Assembly (NCBI GenBank): GCA_937910235.1 | Contig: CALENB010000232.1 | Location: forward strand, 1 to 62,115 | From: an uncultured Myxococcales bacterium | GTDB taxonomy: Bacteria; Myxococcota_A; UBA9042 | Length of the DNA stretch: 62,115 nt | Direction: 5' to 3' | Shown here: piece after piece, positions 8,820 to 18,567 of the stretch | Numbering within the stretch: position 1 is the first letter of the stretch | Layout: every line of letters begins with the position of its first letter | The notes under the pieces: model-generated | What the model was told of the DNA's origin: nothing | Databases searched by the model: none | The model's input: the letters and a program-made list of their open reading frames with translations, nothing else | Program-made: the position numbers and the translations under genes

Positions 8820-9740
8820 ATGACAGCTCAAAAACCGGCCGCCTCGTCGGCACGGGGACTGATAGTAGGCGCCATCTTCGCGATCGTCGTCTTGGCCGGA
8901 GCCTGGGCTACGGGCGTCTTCGACACCGGACCTTCGTCGGACGCCGCGGGGACGTCCGACCTCGCGACCGGTGCAGCCGCGGGGGTGGCGGCGGCTGATC
9001 CGGCGGCGCGCTCCGCCCCGCCGCCCGCTCCTTCAGCGGCGTCCCCCTCAACCCCGGTGACGTCGGGGCAACCCAGCGCGACGCCCGGGACGGCGCCGGC
9101 GGACGGTGGCCCGCGCCGCCCGGTGTGGGTCGACGTTCCCGCACGCACGGCCGCGACCGCTGGTGGACCGCTGGTGATCGGGCTGCATGGCCGTGGCGAC
9201 AGCGCCGCCAACTTCGCCCGGCTCGCGCCGCGTTTTCCGGCCGGTCTGGCGTGGCGCTTCGTGCAGGCCAGCGCGCCTTTTTCCGGCGGATTTGCGTGGT
9301 TTTTGCGCGGTTCTGGCGGTCGACCGGAGGGCATCTCCGCGAGCGTCGCGGCCATCCATGTGCAGGTCCTCAGCGCAGGCGCCGGGCGTCCCGTGGCGCT
9401 GTTTGGGTTCTCCCAAGGCTGCATGCTGATCGTGCACTACCTCATCGCCCATCCCGAGCAGATCAAGGCGGCCGTCTGTGTGGGCGGCAGCGTCGTCGGC
9501 CCGTTGGGTACCCCTACGCTGGGCTCACCGGCGGCCCCCGCTGCGCGACCTCCGGTGCTGTTTGTGAATGGCGTCGAAGACACCATCGTGCCGGCGCAAG
9601 ACACCCGCGCGGCGATGCAAGCGCTGGAGGCGCACGGCTTTCCGACCGAACAAATCGAGCATCCCGGCGGCCACATCGTGCCGAGCGAGGAGATGGGTCG
9701 AATCGGCGCCTGGTTGGTGCGAAAGGTCGCCGCGCCGTAG
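8820..9740 (+). CDS. Membrane-anchored alpha/beta-hydrolase (phospholipase/carboxylesterase type)
   Basis: Predicted serine esterase. From the ATG at 8820 (behind gaggaagcag) it is 306 aa. One hydrophobic segment (about 13-34) anchors it or acts as a signal. A low-complexity Ala/Pro/Ser linker (about 35-100) follows, then the hydrolase fold. The oxyanion region is LHGRGDSAAN, the nucleophile elbow GFSQGC (Ser198), with an acid in NGVEDTIVP (Asp254) and a histidine in HPGGHIVP (His285). This spacing matches the phospholipase/carboxylesterase family. The substrate cannot be told from the sequence. It lies between the Kelch-like lipoprotein and an acyltransferase on the same strand. Confidence 0.82.
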   Translation: MTAQKPAASSARGLIVGAIFAIVVLAGAWATGVFDTGPSSDAAGTSDLATGAAAGVAAADPAARSAPPPAPSAASPSTPVTSGQPSATPGTAPADGGPRRPVWVDVPARTAATAGGPLVIGLHGRGDSAANFARLAPRFPAGLAWRFVQASAPFSGGFAWFLRGSGGRPEGISASVAAIHVQVLSAGAGRPVALFGFSQGCMLIVHYLIAHPEQIKAAVCVGGSVVGPLGTPTLGSPAAPAARPPVLFVNGVEDTIVPAQDTRAAMQALEAHGFPTEQIEHPGGHIVPSEEMGRIGAWLVRKVAAP

Positions 9741-9774
9741 GTCGTCCCCCTGGTCCACCTCGCGTCGCCGCGGC

Positions 9775-11223
9775 ATGATGGACCCCGCCATGCTGTACCA
9801 AACTTTGCTGTACCAAGCCGTCCAAACCGCGATCCGCTTCGCCCTCACGGTGTTTTTTCGTCGCGTTCGTGTCGCAGGCTCGCATCTCGTGCCAGCCACG
9901 GGCGAGGGCGGCGTCATCTTCGTCGGTAATCACCCCAACTCCCTCATCGATCCGGCGCTCCTCATCGCTTGGGGTGGTCGCCGCGTCAGCTTCGCGGCCA
10001 AGGATGTGTTGTTTCAGTCCGCGCTGCTGCGGCCTGTGCTGCACGCCGTGGGCGCCGTGCCGATTCGTCGGGCCAAGGACCACGGCGGCGGCAGCGTCGA
10101 CAACCAAGACGCGTTCGACGCGCTCTTTTGTCGACTGGCTGACGGTGGCGCGGTGGGGATCTTTCCAGAGGGCATCAGCCACGACGAAGCGCAGCTACAA
10201 CCCCTGAAAACCGGGGCCGCACGCATCGCCTTGGGGGCCGCCGCCAAGACGGGTGCGCGCGTGTGTATCGTCCCCGTCGGGCTGAACTACAGCCGCCCTG
10301 GCCGTTTTCGGTCTTCGGTGCTGCTGCGATTTGGCGAACCCATCCTATTGGATACCCAGCCCGACCACGGCGCCTGGCTGAGCCGCGCCGCCGCTGACTC
10401 GCGCGAGGCGTGCCGCGCGCTCACCACGGTGATCGACGGCGCCCTGCGTGCGCTGACGATCAACGCCGAAGATTGGGACACCCTGCGTGTGCTGGACACG
10501 GTGCGCCGGCTCTATCAACCGCCCGGCCTGAGCGTCGAGGCGCGCATCGAGCTGTCGCGCCGTTTCTCGGAGGGCTACGAGTCCGTCAAGGATGCGCCCG
10601 ACGTCGCGCAGCTGCTCTACGGCGTGCGCCATTTCCGCGATCGCCTCGACGCCATCGGCCTGTCTGAGCGCGATCTGGTGCAGAGCTGGGGGTGGAGCGA
10701 CATCCTCGCCCGGTTCTGGCAGCGGACGGGTCGCGCGCTGCTGTGGCTGCCGCTGGCGCTGCCAGGCGCGGTGATTCACCTGCCGCTGGCGGTGGTGGCG
10801 GGCATCCTCGGCGCGCGGTTGACGCCGCGCTCCGACGTGATCGCGACCACCAAGCTCATCGTCGGCGCCGGTCTGTCCGTGACGACCTGGATCGCGCTCA
10901 CGGCGCTGGCGGTGCGCGCTTGGGGGCCGGTCGGACTCAGCGTGCTGCTGCTGTTGCCTCTGAGCGCCTGGGCCACACTTCGGGTGGTGGAGCGCTACGC
11001 CAGCGGGCGGGAGCTGGCGCTGAGCCTCGCGAGCTTCTGGCGCTTTCGGGTCGAGGTCGCGGCGCTGCGTCGCGAGCGAGAGCGGCTCCAACATGAAGTG
11101 CTGGACGTGGTGGTGCGCCACCTTCCTGCCGGTATGGAGCCGCTGTTTCTCGAGCAGAGCCAAGCCCAGGTCGGCAGCGCTCAGGCCGGCAGCGCTCAGG
11201 CCGGCGACTCGGTGCCTAGCTGA
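9775..11223 (+). CDS. PlsC-family glycerolipid acyltransferase with C-terminal membrane segments
   Basis: The N-terminal half is a lysophospholipid/glycerol-phosphate acyltransferase. It has the catalytic block NHPNSLID (52-59), the block PIRRAKD and the phosphate-binding FPEGISHDE. The HPN variant is typical of the GPAT-like subfamily. The C-terminal half (from about 320) has hydrophobic stretches (LLWLPLALPGAVIHLPLAVVA, VTTWIALTALAV, LSVLLLLPLSAW), so it is membrane-bound. Two ATGs, 9775 and 9778, are adjacent; the longer form is 482 aa. The 3' end carries a short tandem repeat and overlaps a convergent gene by 28 bp. Confidence 0.85.
   Translation: MMDPAMLYQTLLYQAVQTAIRFALTVFFRRVRVAGSHLVPATGEGGVIFVGNHPNSLIDPALLIAWGGRRVSFAAKDVLFQSALLRPVLHAVGAVPIRRAKDHGGGSVDNQDAFDALFCRLADGGAVGIFPEGISHDEAQLQPLKTGAARIALGAAAKTGARVCIVPVGLNYSRPGRFRSSVLLRFGEPILLDTQPDHGAWLSRAAADSREACRALTTVIDGALRALTINAEDWDTLRVLDTVRRLYQPPGLSVEARIELSRRFSEGYESVKDAPDVAQLLYGVRHFRDRLDAIGLSERDLVQSWGWSDILARFWQRTGRALLWLPLALPGAVIHLPLAVVAGILGARLTPRSDVIATTKLIVGAGLSVTTWIALTALAVRAWGPVGLSVLLLLPLSAWATLRVVERYASGRELALSLASFWRFRVEVAALRRERERLQHEVLDVVVRHLPAGMEPLFLEQSQAQVGSAQAGSAQAGDSVPS
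11167..11205 (+). repeat. 15-bp tandem repeat at the end of the acyltransferase gene
   Basis: caggtcggcagcgct is followed by caggccggcagcgct and a partial third copy. It encodes a Gln-Ala-Gly-Ser-Ala repeat in the acyltransferase tail. On the opposite strand it overlaps the end of the radical SAM gene. Confidence 0.8.
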
Positions 11224-12368
11224 ATCGGCAGCTCGCCCCGCCACACGTCCACGCCGTTCGCCTCCAAGGCCGCCACCACTGCGGCGTGCTGCTGTCGCTG
11301 CCAGTCCGGGGCCGCGGCGTCTGCGAGATCTCCGACCGCGAACTCGCTCGCCGCGCCGTAGCTCCCGTGCAGGGTGTCCACCGTCGCCGAATTGACCACC
11401 GCCGCTACCGCTGCGGCCAGACGCTGCGGATCGCCCGGCAATACGGGCTGAATCACCACGAACGTGCGCACGCCGGCGTCTCGCAGCGTGGCGAGGGTCT
11501 CCAGCCGCTGCTGGATCGTGGCCGCGCCGGGCTCAAGGCGCTGGCGAACCGCGTCATCGAGCCCCGGGATGCTCATCCCCACCCAGACCTCGGGCAGCGC
11601 CCGCAGCAGCGCGAGGTCGTCCAGCACCACCTCGCTGCGCGTCAGCACGATCACAGGCGGCGGCGCCGGCCGCGCGACCAGCACCTCCAAGCACTGGCGG
11701 GTGATGCGCCGCTGCCGTTCGATCGCCTGGTACGGATCGGTGACCAACGGCGACAGCTTGATCGGGAGCGGCGGCAGCGTGTCGAGTTCGGCGGCGAGCA
11801 CGGCTGGCGCGTCTTCACGCACATCGACCCAGCTGCCCCAGCGGGCGTCGCGCAGACCGAGCAGGCGGCGCCAAGCTTGGGCGCGGCCCTGCGCATAGCA
11901 GAACCGACAACCGATGAGACAGCCGATGTAAGGATCGAGGCCGTAGAACGCCTCAAAGCCGTGACCCATCCGAGTCAGGAGCGGGCCACCGCGCACCGAG
12001 CGGATGCGGGTGTCGCCGTGGTGCCGCTGTAACGCCGAGATCACGGTCGATTCGTGCTGGCCAATGCGCACGGCCACAGCTTCGCACAGGCGCTTGCCCA
12101 GGGCCGGCGGCATGGTATCGAGCCCGCGATAAGACAGCCCCAGCAGCGTGGTGTGGGCCGCGGCGCGCTGCGGTCGGTCGGCGCCGGTGGCCTCGAGCGG
12201 GTAGACGTCAACGCGCACATCGCCATGTGGGCCCGCCAACCATAAGCTGAGGCCGCCCGCCGTGCCGACGCTGCGCAGGATATGGCGCGGCACGCCGGCG
12301 CAGTCCAACGGTTCGCCGAGGCGCCAGGGGCCGAGCAGGTCCGCCAAGCTGGGTTCGATGGGTGTCAT
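11196..12368 (-). CDS. SplB-like radical SAM protein
   Basis: The 390-aa protein has the radical SAM motif CLIGCRFCYA. Cys150, Cys154 and Cys157 would hold a [4Fe-4S] cluster that cleaves S-adenosylmethionine. Later motifs (SPLVTDPYQ, VLTRSEVVLDDLALL, MSIPGLDD) fit the SPL/Rv2578c-like family. True spore photoproduct lyase is unlikely here because the family has many non-sporulating members of unknown substrate. The N-terminal 130 residues are family-specific. It converges on the acyltransferase gene, and the two coding regions share 28 bp. Confidence 0.85.
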   Translation of the reverse strand: MTPIEPSLADLLGPWRLGEPLDCAGVPRHILRSVGTAGGLSLWLAGPHGDVRVDVYPLEATGADRPQRAAAHTTLLGLSYRGLDTMPPALGKRLCEAVAVRIGQHESTVISALQRHHGDTRIRSVRGGPLLTRMGHGFEAFYGLDPYIGCLIGCRFCYAQGRAQAWRRLLGLRDARWGSWVDVREDAPAVLAAELDTLPPLPIKLSPLVTDPYQAIERQRRITRQCLEVLVARPAPPPVIVLTRSEVVLDDLALLRALPEVWVGMSIPGLDDAVRQRLEPGAATIQQRLETLATLRDAGVRTFVVIQPVLPGDPQRLAAAVAAVVNSATVDTLHGSYGAASEFAVGDLADAAAPDWQRQQHAAVVAALEANGVDVWRGELPIQLGTESPA

Positions 12369-12493
12369 GATCCTGCGGGTGGTTGTCGTCGAGTTGGGGC
12401 AGCGTCGCGAGGCGAATTGAGCTTAGACCAAATGTGCCGCGTCGTGCACGCTGGCGTCCTCGCGATTCTCCGCGCTACCCGGGAGCCTGGCCT

Positions 12494-13189
12494 GTGATTG
12501 TTGATTCCACTCGCGTCGACCCAGCCGCAGTCGACCCAGCCGCAGTCGACCCGACCCCCGTCGTGCTCCTGCACGGCCTCGCGCGCACGCAGCTCAGCAT
12601 GGCCGGGATGGCGCGTTTTCTCCGCCAGCATGGCTTCACCACGTGGATGCGGACGTACCCGTCGCGGCGCCTTCCGGTCGTGCAGTTGGCCGAGATCGTC
12701 GCCGAGTGGATCCGGGCAGACCACGGCGATCAGCCCGTGCACGTCGTCACCCACAGCCTGGGCGGCATCCTGGTGCGCCACATGGCCGAGCGTGTGCCGC
12801 TCTCCCGGGTGGTCATGCTCGCCCCGCCCAACACGGGCAGCGCGTTGGCGGGCGCGTTGCGGGACTTCGGACCGTTTTCGTTGCTGTACGGCCCGGCCGG
12901 GCAAGACGTCGCCACGGCGCAACGCCGACCCGTGCCCAGCGCGCCGACGGCCGTCATCGCGGGCACCCGCGCCACCAGCTTTGGCAACCCGATCAGCTGG
13001 CTCTCGGGTGGTTTGCAGGTGTTCGGCGCCGACCGACCCAATGACGGCACCGTCGCCGTCGACGAGACGCACTTGCCAGGCATGACGGATTTCGCCGAGG
13101 TAGATACGAGCCACACCTGGATCATGAACGACCCGCGGGTGCGCGCCATGACCCTGCGCTTTTTGCGCGAAGAGCGGCTGATCGCGTAG
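12494..13189 (+). CDS. Lipase-like alpha/beta-hydrolase
   Basis: About 231 aa from a GTG at 12494. The frame is open from 12383, but the upstream part is Arg/Pro-rich and not hydrolase-like, so the start is uncertain. The core has VVLLHGLART (oxyanion region), the nucleophile elbow THSLGG (Ser88), APPNTGSALA and DTSHTWIMND with a plausible catalytic His. This layout resembles class-2 lipases and PGAP1-like esterases. No signal peptide is visible. The N-terminus contains a short VDPAA repeat from 15-bp DNA repeats. Confidence 0.78.
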   Translation: MIVDSTRVDPAAVDPAAVDPTPVVLLHGLARTQLSMAGMARFLRQHGFTTWMRTYPSRRLPVVQLAEIVAEWIRADHGDQPVHVVTHSLGGILVRHMAERVPLSRVVMLAPPNTGSALAGALRDFGPFSLLYGPAGQDVATAQRRPVPSAPTAVIAGTRATSFGNPISWLSGGLQVFGADRPNDGTVAVDETHLPGMTDFAEVDTSHTWIMNDPRVRAMTLRFLREERLIA

Positions 13190-13229
13190 CCGGCGCCTGT
13201 TATGCTGCCGGCACCCCCAGGAGGCCCCG

Positions 13230-15881
13230 ATGGATCGTCCCAGTCGCTTTTCGCCCAGCTCATCCGTGTTTCAGCCAGCGTCGCCCACCGCCGCGCGGCC
13301 GCTTTGGACCGCCGCGCGCGGCTTGACGCTCGCCTTGGCCGTCGCGTTGCTCGCGATCGGCTGCACCGAGGCGACGAGCTGCACGCCCGGCGCGACGCAG
13401 AGCTGCACCTGCATCGACGGCGCGAGCGGCGCCCAGACCTGCAACAGCGGCGGCGGTGGCTTTGGAGGCTGCGTCTGCGCGGGTGGCGCCGACACGAGCG
13501 GCAGCGACACGAGCGGCGCCGACACGGGCGTGGCCGACGCCGGGGCGACGGACGCGGCTGCCGCGGACGTCAGCGCCGTCTGTGATTGCGCCAAAAACAA
13601 CGCCAAGTGCGGCTTCATGCCGGGCTGCGCGAAGCCGTGCGGCGCGTGCCCGGCGGGGTCGACCTGCACCAGCAACCAGTGCGTGAAGAAGGTCGTCGTC
13701 AAAAAGGTCGCGTTTGGCGGCGCCTGTGGCCCGAACAAGGACTGCGTGTACCCCGGCAGCTCGGCCGCGCAGACGCTGAAAGACGCGTACTTCGACTGCC
13801 TCGATGACCAGTGCGAAGACGCACGCTGCCGCAACGGGGTGTGCATCAAGCAGTGCATCATGAGCAAAGACGCGGTGCACAACGGCAGCGGCAAGCCCGG
13901 CGCGGATGGCGTGGAAGATCCCGACAAGTCGAGCGAGTGCGATGACGCCATCGACGGCCCGTACGGCGACAAGTGGCGCTGCGTTGAGTTCCGAGACCCG
14001 AGCGACGTGCAGAACGGTCAGTCGAGCGCCTACTGCTACCCCGGCCACACCTGGAAGCCTTGCAAGGGCGATCCGGAGTGCAGCGCGGGCGACAGCTGTC
14101 AGATCCGCTACGTGTTTGGCCAGTACGGCACCTACTGTGTGCCGATGTTGAAGGCGCCCGCGGGCACCACACACGTTGCGTTGGGCGGCGCCTGCAACTC
14201 CGACAAGTTCGCGGGGGACGTCAAGATCTGCGCCAGCAACTGGTGCGGCGGCAGCTGGGGATGCCGGGCATTTTGTGGTCAGGACAGCGATTGCGTGACC
14301 GATCCAGGCGCCTGCAAGGCCGGAAAATGCGACAATCAGCCCGCTGGCGCCGCGGAGAAGACGTGCAAGACCGACAGCGACTGCTCCTCGTTGCAGTGCA
14401 AAACCGGCCTCAAGTACTACTCCAACCTCGAGCAGACGTTTGGCATGTGCTACCCGAAGACCTGCGAGCTGACGGCCGATTGCGGCAAGCACTACGGCTG
14501 CCGGTTGAACTGGAATGGCGTCGCCTCGGCCGATGGTGATCCCGATCCGCTCGACCCGAAGAAGGTGATCTTGCCGGGCTGGAGCCACCTGTGTCTGCCG
14601 CACACCGAGGGCGGCGTGAAGGCGGGACAGCTCTGCGACATCTACCCGAACGACACCAACGGCGATGACCCGCTCTGCGAAAACAGCAGCTTTTGCCGCG
14701 ATGGGTTCTGCGGGAATCTGTGTAAGGGCGACAAGGACTGCACGGCCAACATGAAGTGTGGCACCACCGAGTTCGGCTTCGATGGCGATGATGACGGCTG
14801 GTACGACTACCGCATCACATCCGACCACTGCGTCGGCCTGCCAGGCGCGACGACGGCCTGCACCGCCAACGACGGCTGCGGCAGCGCGCAGGTCTGCAAG
14901 CCCTGGGTCCACAAGACCGGCAACGACTTGCCGAAGCCCGTGGGCAGCACGCAGCCGGCTAAACCTGAGTACACCGCCAGCGGCCTGTGCATCGACAAGA
15001 TCCCTGGCCGCGCCCAGTTCGCGGCGTACTGCGGCACCGAGAAAGACGGCGTGCAATGCCAGACCAACATCTGCCTCGAGGTCTTCACCGGCAAGGATTA
15101 CGGCATCTGCACCGACGCGTGTGACAGCCGCAGCGACTGCCCCGGCAAGATCAAGATCGGCACCTACACCTACAAGAGCGTGTGTTCGAGCCGCTACATC
15201 ATGAGCAACCAGACGCTGCTCGACCCCACGGACGACGTCTACACGCCCGTCTGTTGGCCCTCCAGTGACGGCAACAGCCTGGAGGACTGCAGCAAGACGC
15301 GGACGTGCGCGCTGAAGGGCGAGGCCTGTTTCCCGCGGGTCATCACCCGTGGCCCGGACACCGCAGCGAAGGTCGAGTACTGGTGCATGCAGGTCAACGG
15401 CAGCAGCGAGCCCGCGCCGAGCAACAAGGCCGGGACGGCGTGCGACCCGGAGGCGACGGTGAACCCGTGCTTGGGTGGCTACTGTCTCGAGGACGCGGAG
15501 ACCGGCAAAGGCTACTGCTCGAAGCTGTGTTTGAAGGACGGTGACTGCGACGGCAACGCTGGTGTCGACGGGCTGTTCTGCAACGTCGAGAGGCAGCAGA
15601 TCCCCCGCAAAGACAAGGCGAAAGCTGCGATCGTGCCGCTGTGCATGAAGGCGAAGGCGTGCATCCCGTGCGCCAACAACTTCCAGTGCACCGGCAACCG
15701 GCTGTGCAGCAACATCGGCGGCACGGGCAAACTCGTCGACCGCCGCTGCACGCCGGCGTGCAGCACCGACGCGGACTGCGCGGGCTCGTCGGACAAGAAG
15801 GTCGGCGCGACCTGCGTCGATCGCCGTGATCGCTTTGGCAAGAAGACGGGCGACAAGGTCTGCGCGCTGAGCTGCGGTTGA
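13230..15881 (+). CDS. Large Cys-rich secreted lipoprotein (883 aa)
   Basis: Function not recognised. The ATG at 13230 follows a good ribosome site (ccaggaggcccc). A signal segment (about 25-43) ends LLAIGC, a candidate lipobox, so it should be lipid-anchored. Early on there is a Ser/Asp/Thr-Gly linker (DTSGSDTSGADTG). The rest is a long chain of small Cys-rich modules with patterns such as CKGDPECSAGDSC and CTANDGCGSAQVC, reminiscent of Dickkopf/EGF-sized disulfide knots. Expect an extracellular, disulfide-rich, probably metal-binding or adhesive protein. It is followed without a gap by another Cys-rich lipoprotein (TGATG stop/start). Confidence 0.8.
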   Translation: MDRPSRFSPSSSVFQPASPTAARPLWTAARGLTLALAVALLAIGCTEATSCTPGATQSCTCIDGASGAQTCNSGGGGFGGCVCAGGADTSGSDTSGADTGVADAGATDAAAADVSAVCDCAKNNAKCGFMPGCAKPCGACPAGSTCTSNQCVKKVVVKKVAFGGACGPNKDCVYPGSSAAQTLKDAYFDCLDDQCEDARCRNGVCIKQCIMSKDAVHNGSGKPGADGVEDPDKSSECDDAIDGPYGDKWRCVEFRDPSDVQNGQSSAYCYPGHTWKPCKGDPECSAGDSCQIRYVFGQYGTYCVPMLKAPAGTTHVALGGACNSDKFAGDVKICASNWCGGSWGCRAFCGQDSDCVTDPGACKAGKCDNQPAGAAEKTCKTDSDCSSLQCKTGLKYYSNLEQTFGMCYPKTCELTADCGKHYGCRLNWNGVASADGDPDPLDPKKVILPGWSHLCLPHTEGGVKAGQLCDIYPNDTNGDDPLCENSSFCRDGFCGNLCKGDKDCTANMKCGTTEFGFDGDDDGWYDYRITSDHCVGLPGATTACTANDGCGSAQVCKPWVHKTGNDLPKPVGSTQPAKPEYTASGLCIDKIPGRAQFAAYCGTEKDGVQCQTNICLEVFTGKDYGICTDACDSRSDCPGKIKIGTYTYKSVCSSRYIMSNQTLLDPTDDVYTPVCWPSSDGNSLEDCSKTRTCALKGEACFPRVITRGPDTAAKVEYWCMQVNGSSEPAPSNKAGTACDPEATVNPCLGGYCLEDAETGKGYCSKLCLKDGDCDGNAGVDGLFCNVERQQIPRKDKAKAAIVPLCMKAKACIPCANNFQCTGNRLCSNIGGTGKLVDRRCTPACSTDADCAGSSDKKVGATCVDRRDRFGKKTGDKVCALSCG

Positions 15882-17404
15882 TGGCGAACGTGCCGCGTCG
15901 GCGCTGGCTGGTCGCGCTGCTGAGGCTGGGTGCGCTGCTCAGTCTGGTGGCGTGTGGCCAAGCGGATCCGAGCGGTTCGTCGCCGGCCGACACCACCGGC
16001 TTTGGTGGCGGCGTGTTTTTTGGCGGTGACGCCGCCGCCCGATCTCTAGGGGATGTGGGCGCCGGGGCCGTGGATGCCGGCGTCGCGGCGCTGGACGCTG
16101 CGGTTGGCGACGTCAGTCAGGCGGCCGACGCCCTCGACCTGGACAGCGGCGACGGCGCGGACGCGGACACCGCTGGCGGCGTGATCGGCTGGGACGCGAC
16201 GGCGCCGTTCGACGCGGCCGGCGCGCCAGATGCGCTCTGCGCGTGCGATGATGGCGACTCGTGCACGCAGGATGACTGTAAAAACGGCGTCTGCTCGCAC
16301 GTCATCACGGTGGACTGCAGCCCGCTGAACGGCCCGTGTACGGCCGGCGTCTGCCAACAAGGCAGCTGTGTGGCGGCGGCCAAGAGCGATGGTGGACCCT
16401 GTGATGACGGCGACGCTTGCTCGGTACAAGACGCCTGTTTGGGTGGCCAGTGTTTCGGCAAAATCAAGGACTGCAGCGGCTCGGCGGGGCCTTGCCAGAC
16501 GGCGACGTGCAGCGGCGGGGTGTGCGGCGCCGTCGTGAAACCGACCGGCAGCGCGTGCAGCGACAACGACCCGTGCACCACGGGCGATGGCTGTTATGGC
16601 GGGGTGTGCAGCGCTAAGCCCATGGATTGCAGCGATAAAGCCGGGCCTTGCACGCTGGCGGCCTGCAAAAACGGGGCGTGCGCCACCAGCTTCGCCGCTG
16701 TGGGCAGCCTCTGCCAGGACGGCGACGCGTGCACCACCGGCGACGCGTGCACAAGCAAGGGGGCCTGTGTCGGCAAGGCGTTGAACTGCAGCGCCAAGAA
16801 CGGCGTGTGCAAGGTCGGGACCTGCCTCGGCGGCACGTGTATCGCCAAGGCGAGCCCTGACGGCTCCACATGCAGCGACGGCGAGGCGTGCACGCTCAGC
16901 GACGCCTGCAAATCCGGGGTCTGCGTAGGCAAGGCCGCCCAAGATCCCTACGAGCCCAACGCCTCGCCACCCGGCAAGAACCTCGGCGCCAAGTCGGACT
17001 GCGACGCCGCCAGCACCTTCACGGCGAGCATCTCGCCCAAGAGCGACGTGGACTGGTACAGCTTCAAGGTCACCGACAAATCGTTTTGCACGCTGCAGCC
17101 GGAGGTGAAGATCAGCGGCATGACCGCCGACCTGCAGATGTGCATCTACATGACCTGCGACAGCGGCTGGGTCGGCAGCAACACCGTCACCTGCGCGGCG
17201 GGCAGCCTCGACGACGGCGGCCCCGGCGGCGCGTTTGGCTGCTGCTCACATGTGGCCGGGACACTCACGGAGTTCGCCAAGATCAAACCGAAATGCTCTA
17301 CCCTCAGCGCGGGCAGTGAGTCGGGGACCGTGTTTGTCTCCGTGCGGTCCAACGGCGCGTTTGCCTGCAGCGGCTATACGATGACGTGGGGCGCGGCCAA
17401 GTAG
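15881..17404 (+). CDS. Cys-rich repeat lipoprotein with pre-peptidase-like C-terminal domain
   Basis: The start ATG (15881) overlaps the previous stop by one base, so the two genes are probably translated together. The 507-aa protein has a signal ending SLVACGQ (lipobox) and an Ala/Asp-rich linker (about 30-115). About ten Cys-rich units follow in the form CDDGDxCTxxDxCxxGxC, like the CTDC repeats of slime moulds and myxobacteria. A C-terminal domain begins at DPYEPNASPPGKNLG and contains SDVDWYSFKV, resembling bacterial pre-peptidase C-terminal domains. Probably surface-exposed; no enzymatic motif seen. Confidence 0.8.
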   Translation: MANVPRRRWLVALLRLGALLSLVACGQADPSGSSPADTTGFGGGVFFGGDAAARSLGDVGAGAVDAGVAALDAAVGDVSQAADALDLDSGDGADADTAGGVIGWDATAPFDAAGAPDALCACDDGDSCTQDDCKNGVCSHVITVDCSPLNGPCTAGVCQQGSCVAAAKSDGGPCDDGDACSVQDACLGGQCFGKIKDCSGSAGPCQTATCSGGVCGAVVKPTGSACSDNDPCTTGDGCYGGVCSAKPMDCSDKAGPCTLAACKNGACATSFAAVGSLCQDGDACTTGDACTSKGACVGKALNCSAKNGVCKVGTCLGGTCIAKASPDGSTCSDGEACTLSDACKSGVCVGKAAQDPYEPNASPPGKNLGAKSDCDAASTFTASISPKSDVDWYSFKVTDKSFCTLQPEVKISGMTADLQMCIYMTCDSGWVGSNTVTCAAGSLDDGGPGGAFGCCSHVAGTLTEFAKIKPKCSTLSAGSESGTVFVSVRSNGAFACSGYTMTWGAAK

Positions 17405-17430
17405 CCCGGCGCGCCGCTGATCTGGTCTGA

Positions 17431-18468
17431 TCAGGCCTCGCCAAACAGCCTGCGCAGGTCGCCGACGAGGCGGGTGTTGGCCGCTGCCGCCGCGTCGATC
17501 GCGCCGTCCATGTTCATGAACCCGTGCACCAACGCCGGCTCACAGCGCAGCGATACGGGCACACCGGCGTCGCGGAGCCGATGGGCCCAGGCCTCGCCTT
17601 CGTCGCGCAGCGGATCGAAGCCACACGTGATGACCGCCGCGGGTGGCAACCCCGCGACCGAGTCGGCGAACCAGGGCGAGGCGTTGGGGTGGGTCGGGTC
17701 GGCGCCGCCCAGGTAGTGCTGGAGGAAGAACGCGATCATGGCGTCTTCGAGGAAAAATCCCCGCGCAAACTCGGTGTGGGAGGTCATGGCGCACGTCAGG
17801 TCGATGCCCGGGTAGATCAGCAATTGGCCCAGCGGCACGGGCTCTCCGGCGTCACGCGCGCGCAGGCAGGTGATCGTCGCGAGGTTGCCGCCGGCGCTGT
17901 CGCCGCCGATGACGACCCGCTTGGGATCGGCGCCGAGCTGGTCGGCGTGCTGCTGCACCCACCGCCAGACCGCCAGCAGGTCGTCGGTCGCGGCGGGGAA
18001 GGGGTGCTCCGGCGCGAGGCGGTAGTCGACCGCCAGCACGTGGCAGCGGGCGTCGCGGGCGAGGAGGCGACAGCTCAGGTCGTGGCTGTCGAGATCACCC
18101 ACCACAAAGCCGCCACCGTGGGCGAACAGCAGCAGGGGGGCGCCGGCGGGCAGATCGCCGGGATCGTAGTGGCGCAGCGGCAGGTTGGTGCCCGGCAGCC
18201 GCAGGGCGTGTACCGCCGCCATGGCGGGCGGATCGATGCCGATGAGCGCGGTGTCATCGATGGTCTGTTGGCGGGCTTGGGCGACGGGCAGCGTGTGCAG
18301 GCGCGGGATCTTGAGGCGCAGCGACACCGAGAGCAGCGCCTGGGTCTGCAAGTCGAGCGTATCGCCACGCGCGTTGCGCACGATCGGCCCGGCGATCCGG
18401 CGTAGCAGCGGCTTGGGCAGGCGCAAGATGAAGCGCAGCGCAGCGCGCTGGAGCGTCGATGAGGTCAT
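17431..18468 (-). CDS. HSL-family alpha/beta-hydrolase (acetyl-esterase-like)
   Basis: The 345-aa serine hydrolase belongs to the hormone-sensitive-lipase (alpha/beta hydrolase fold-3) family. The oxyanion motif is HGGGFVVGD and the nucleophile elbow GDSAGGN. The acid lies in CGFDPLRDEG and the catalytic His in ALVHGFMNM. YRLAPEHPFPAA is a strong family marker. No signal peptide, so probably cytoplasmic, acting on short acyl esters. It is divergent from norC and shares its 214-bp upstream region with that operon. Confidence 0.9.
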   Translation of the reverse strand: MTSSTLQRAALRFILRLPKPLLRRIAGPIVRNARGDTLDLQTQALLSVSLRLKIPRLHTLPVAQARQQTIDDTALIGIDPPAMAAVHALRLPGTNLPLRHYDPGDLPAGAPLLLFAHGGGFVVGDLDSHDLSCRLLARDARCHVLAVDYRLAPEHPFPAATDDLLAVWRWVQQHADQLGADPKRVVIGGDSAGGNLATITCLRARDAGEPVPLGQLLIYPGIDLTCAMTSHTEFARGFFLEDAMIAFFLQHYLGGADPTHPNASPWFADSVAGLPPAAVITCGFDPLRDEGEAWAHRLRDAGVPVSLRCEPALVHGFMNMDGAIDAAAAANTRLVGDLRRLFGEA

Positions 18469-18567
18469 GGCGGGGTCCGTCCTGCGAGCCGGGATGGCTG
18501 GCCCCAGTCTGACGGAGGAGGTGCTGCCGGGTCCAATGCTGGTGGCGGGGCTCTTTCGGCGCGGCAG

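Noticed and set aside
13260-15056. 598-aa minus-strand open frame opposite the 883-aa Cys-rich lipoprotein
   Set aside because: Ala/Val/Arg low-complexity product. The plus-strand gene has signal, lipobox and ribosome site.
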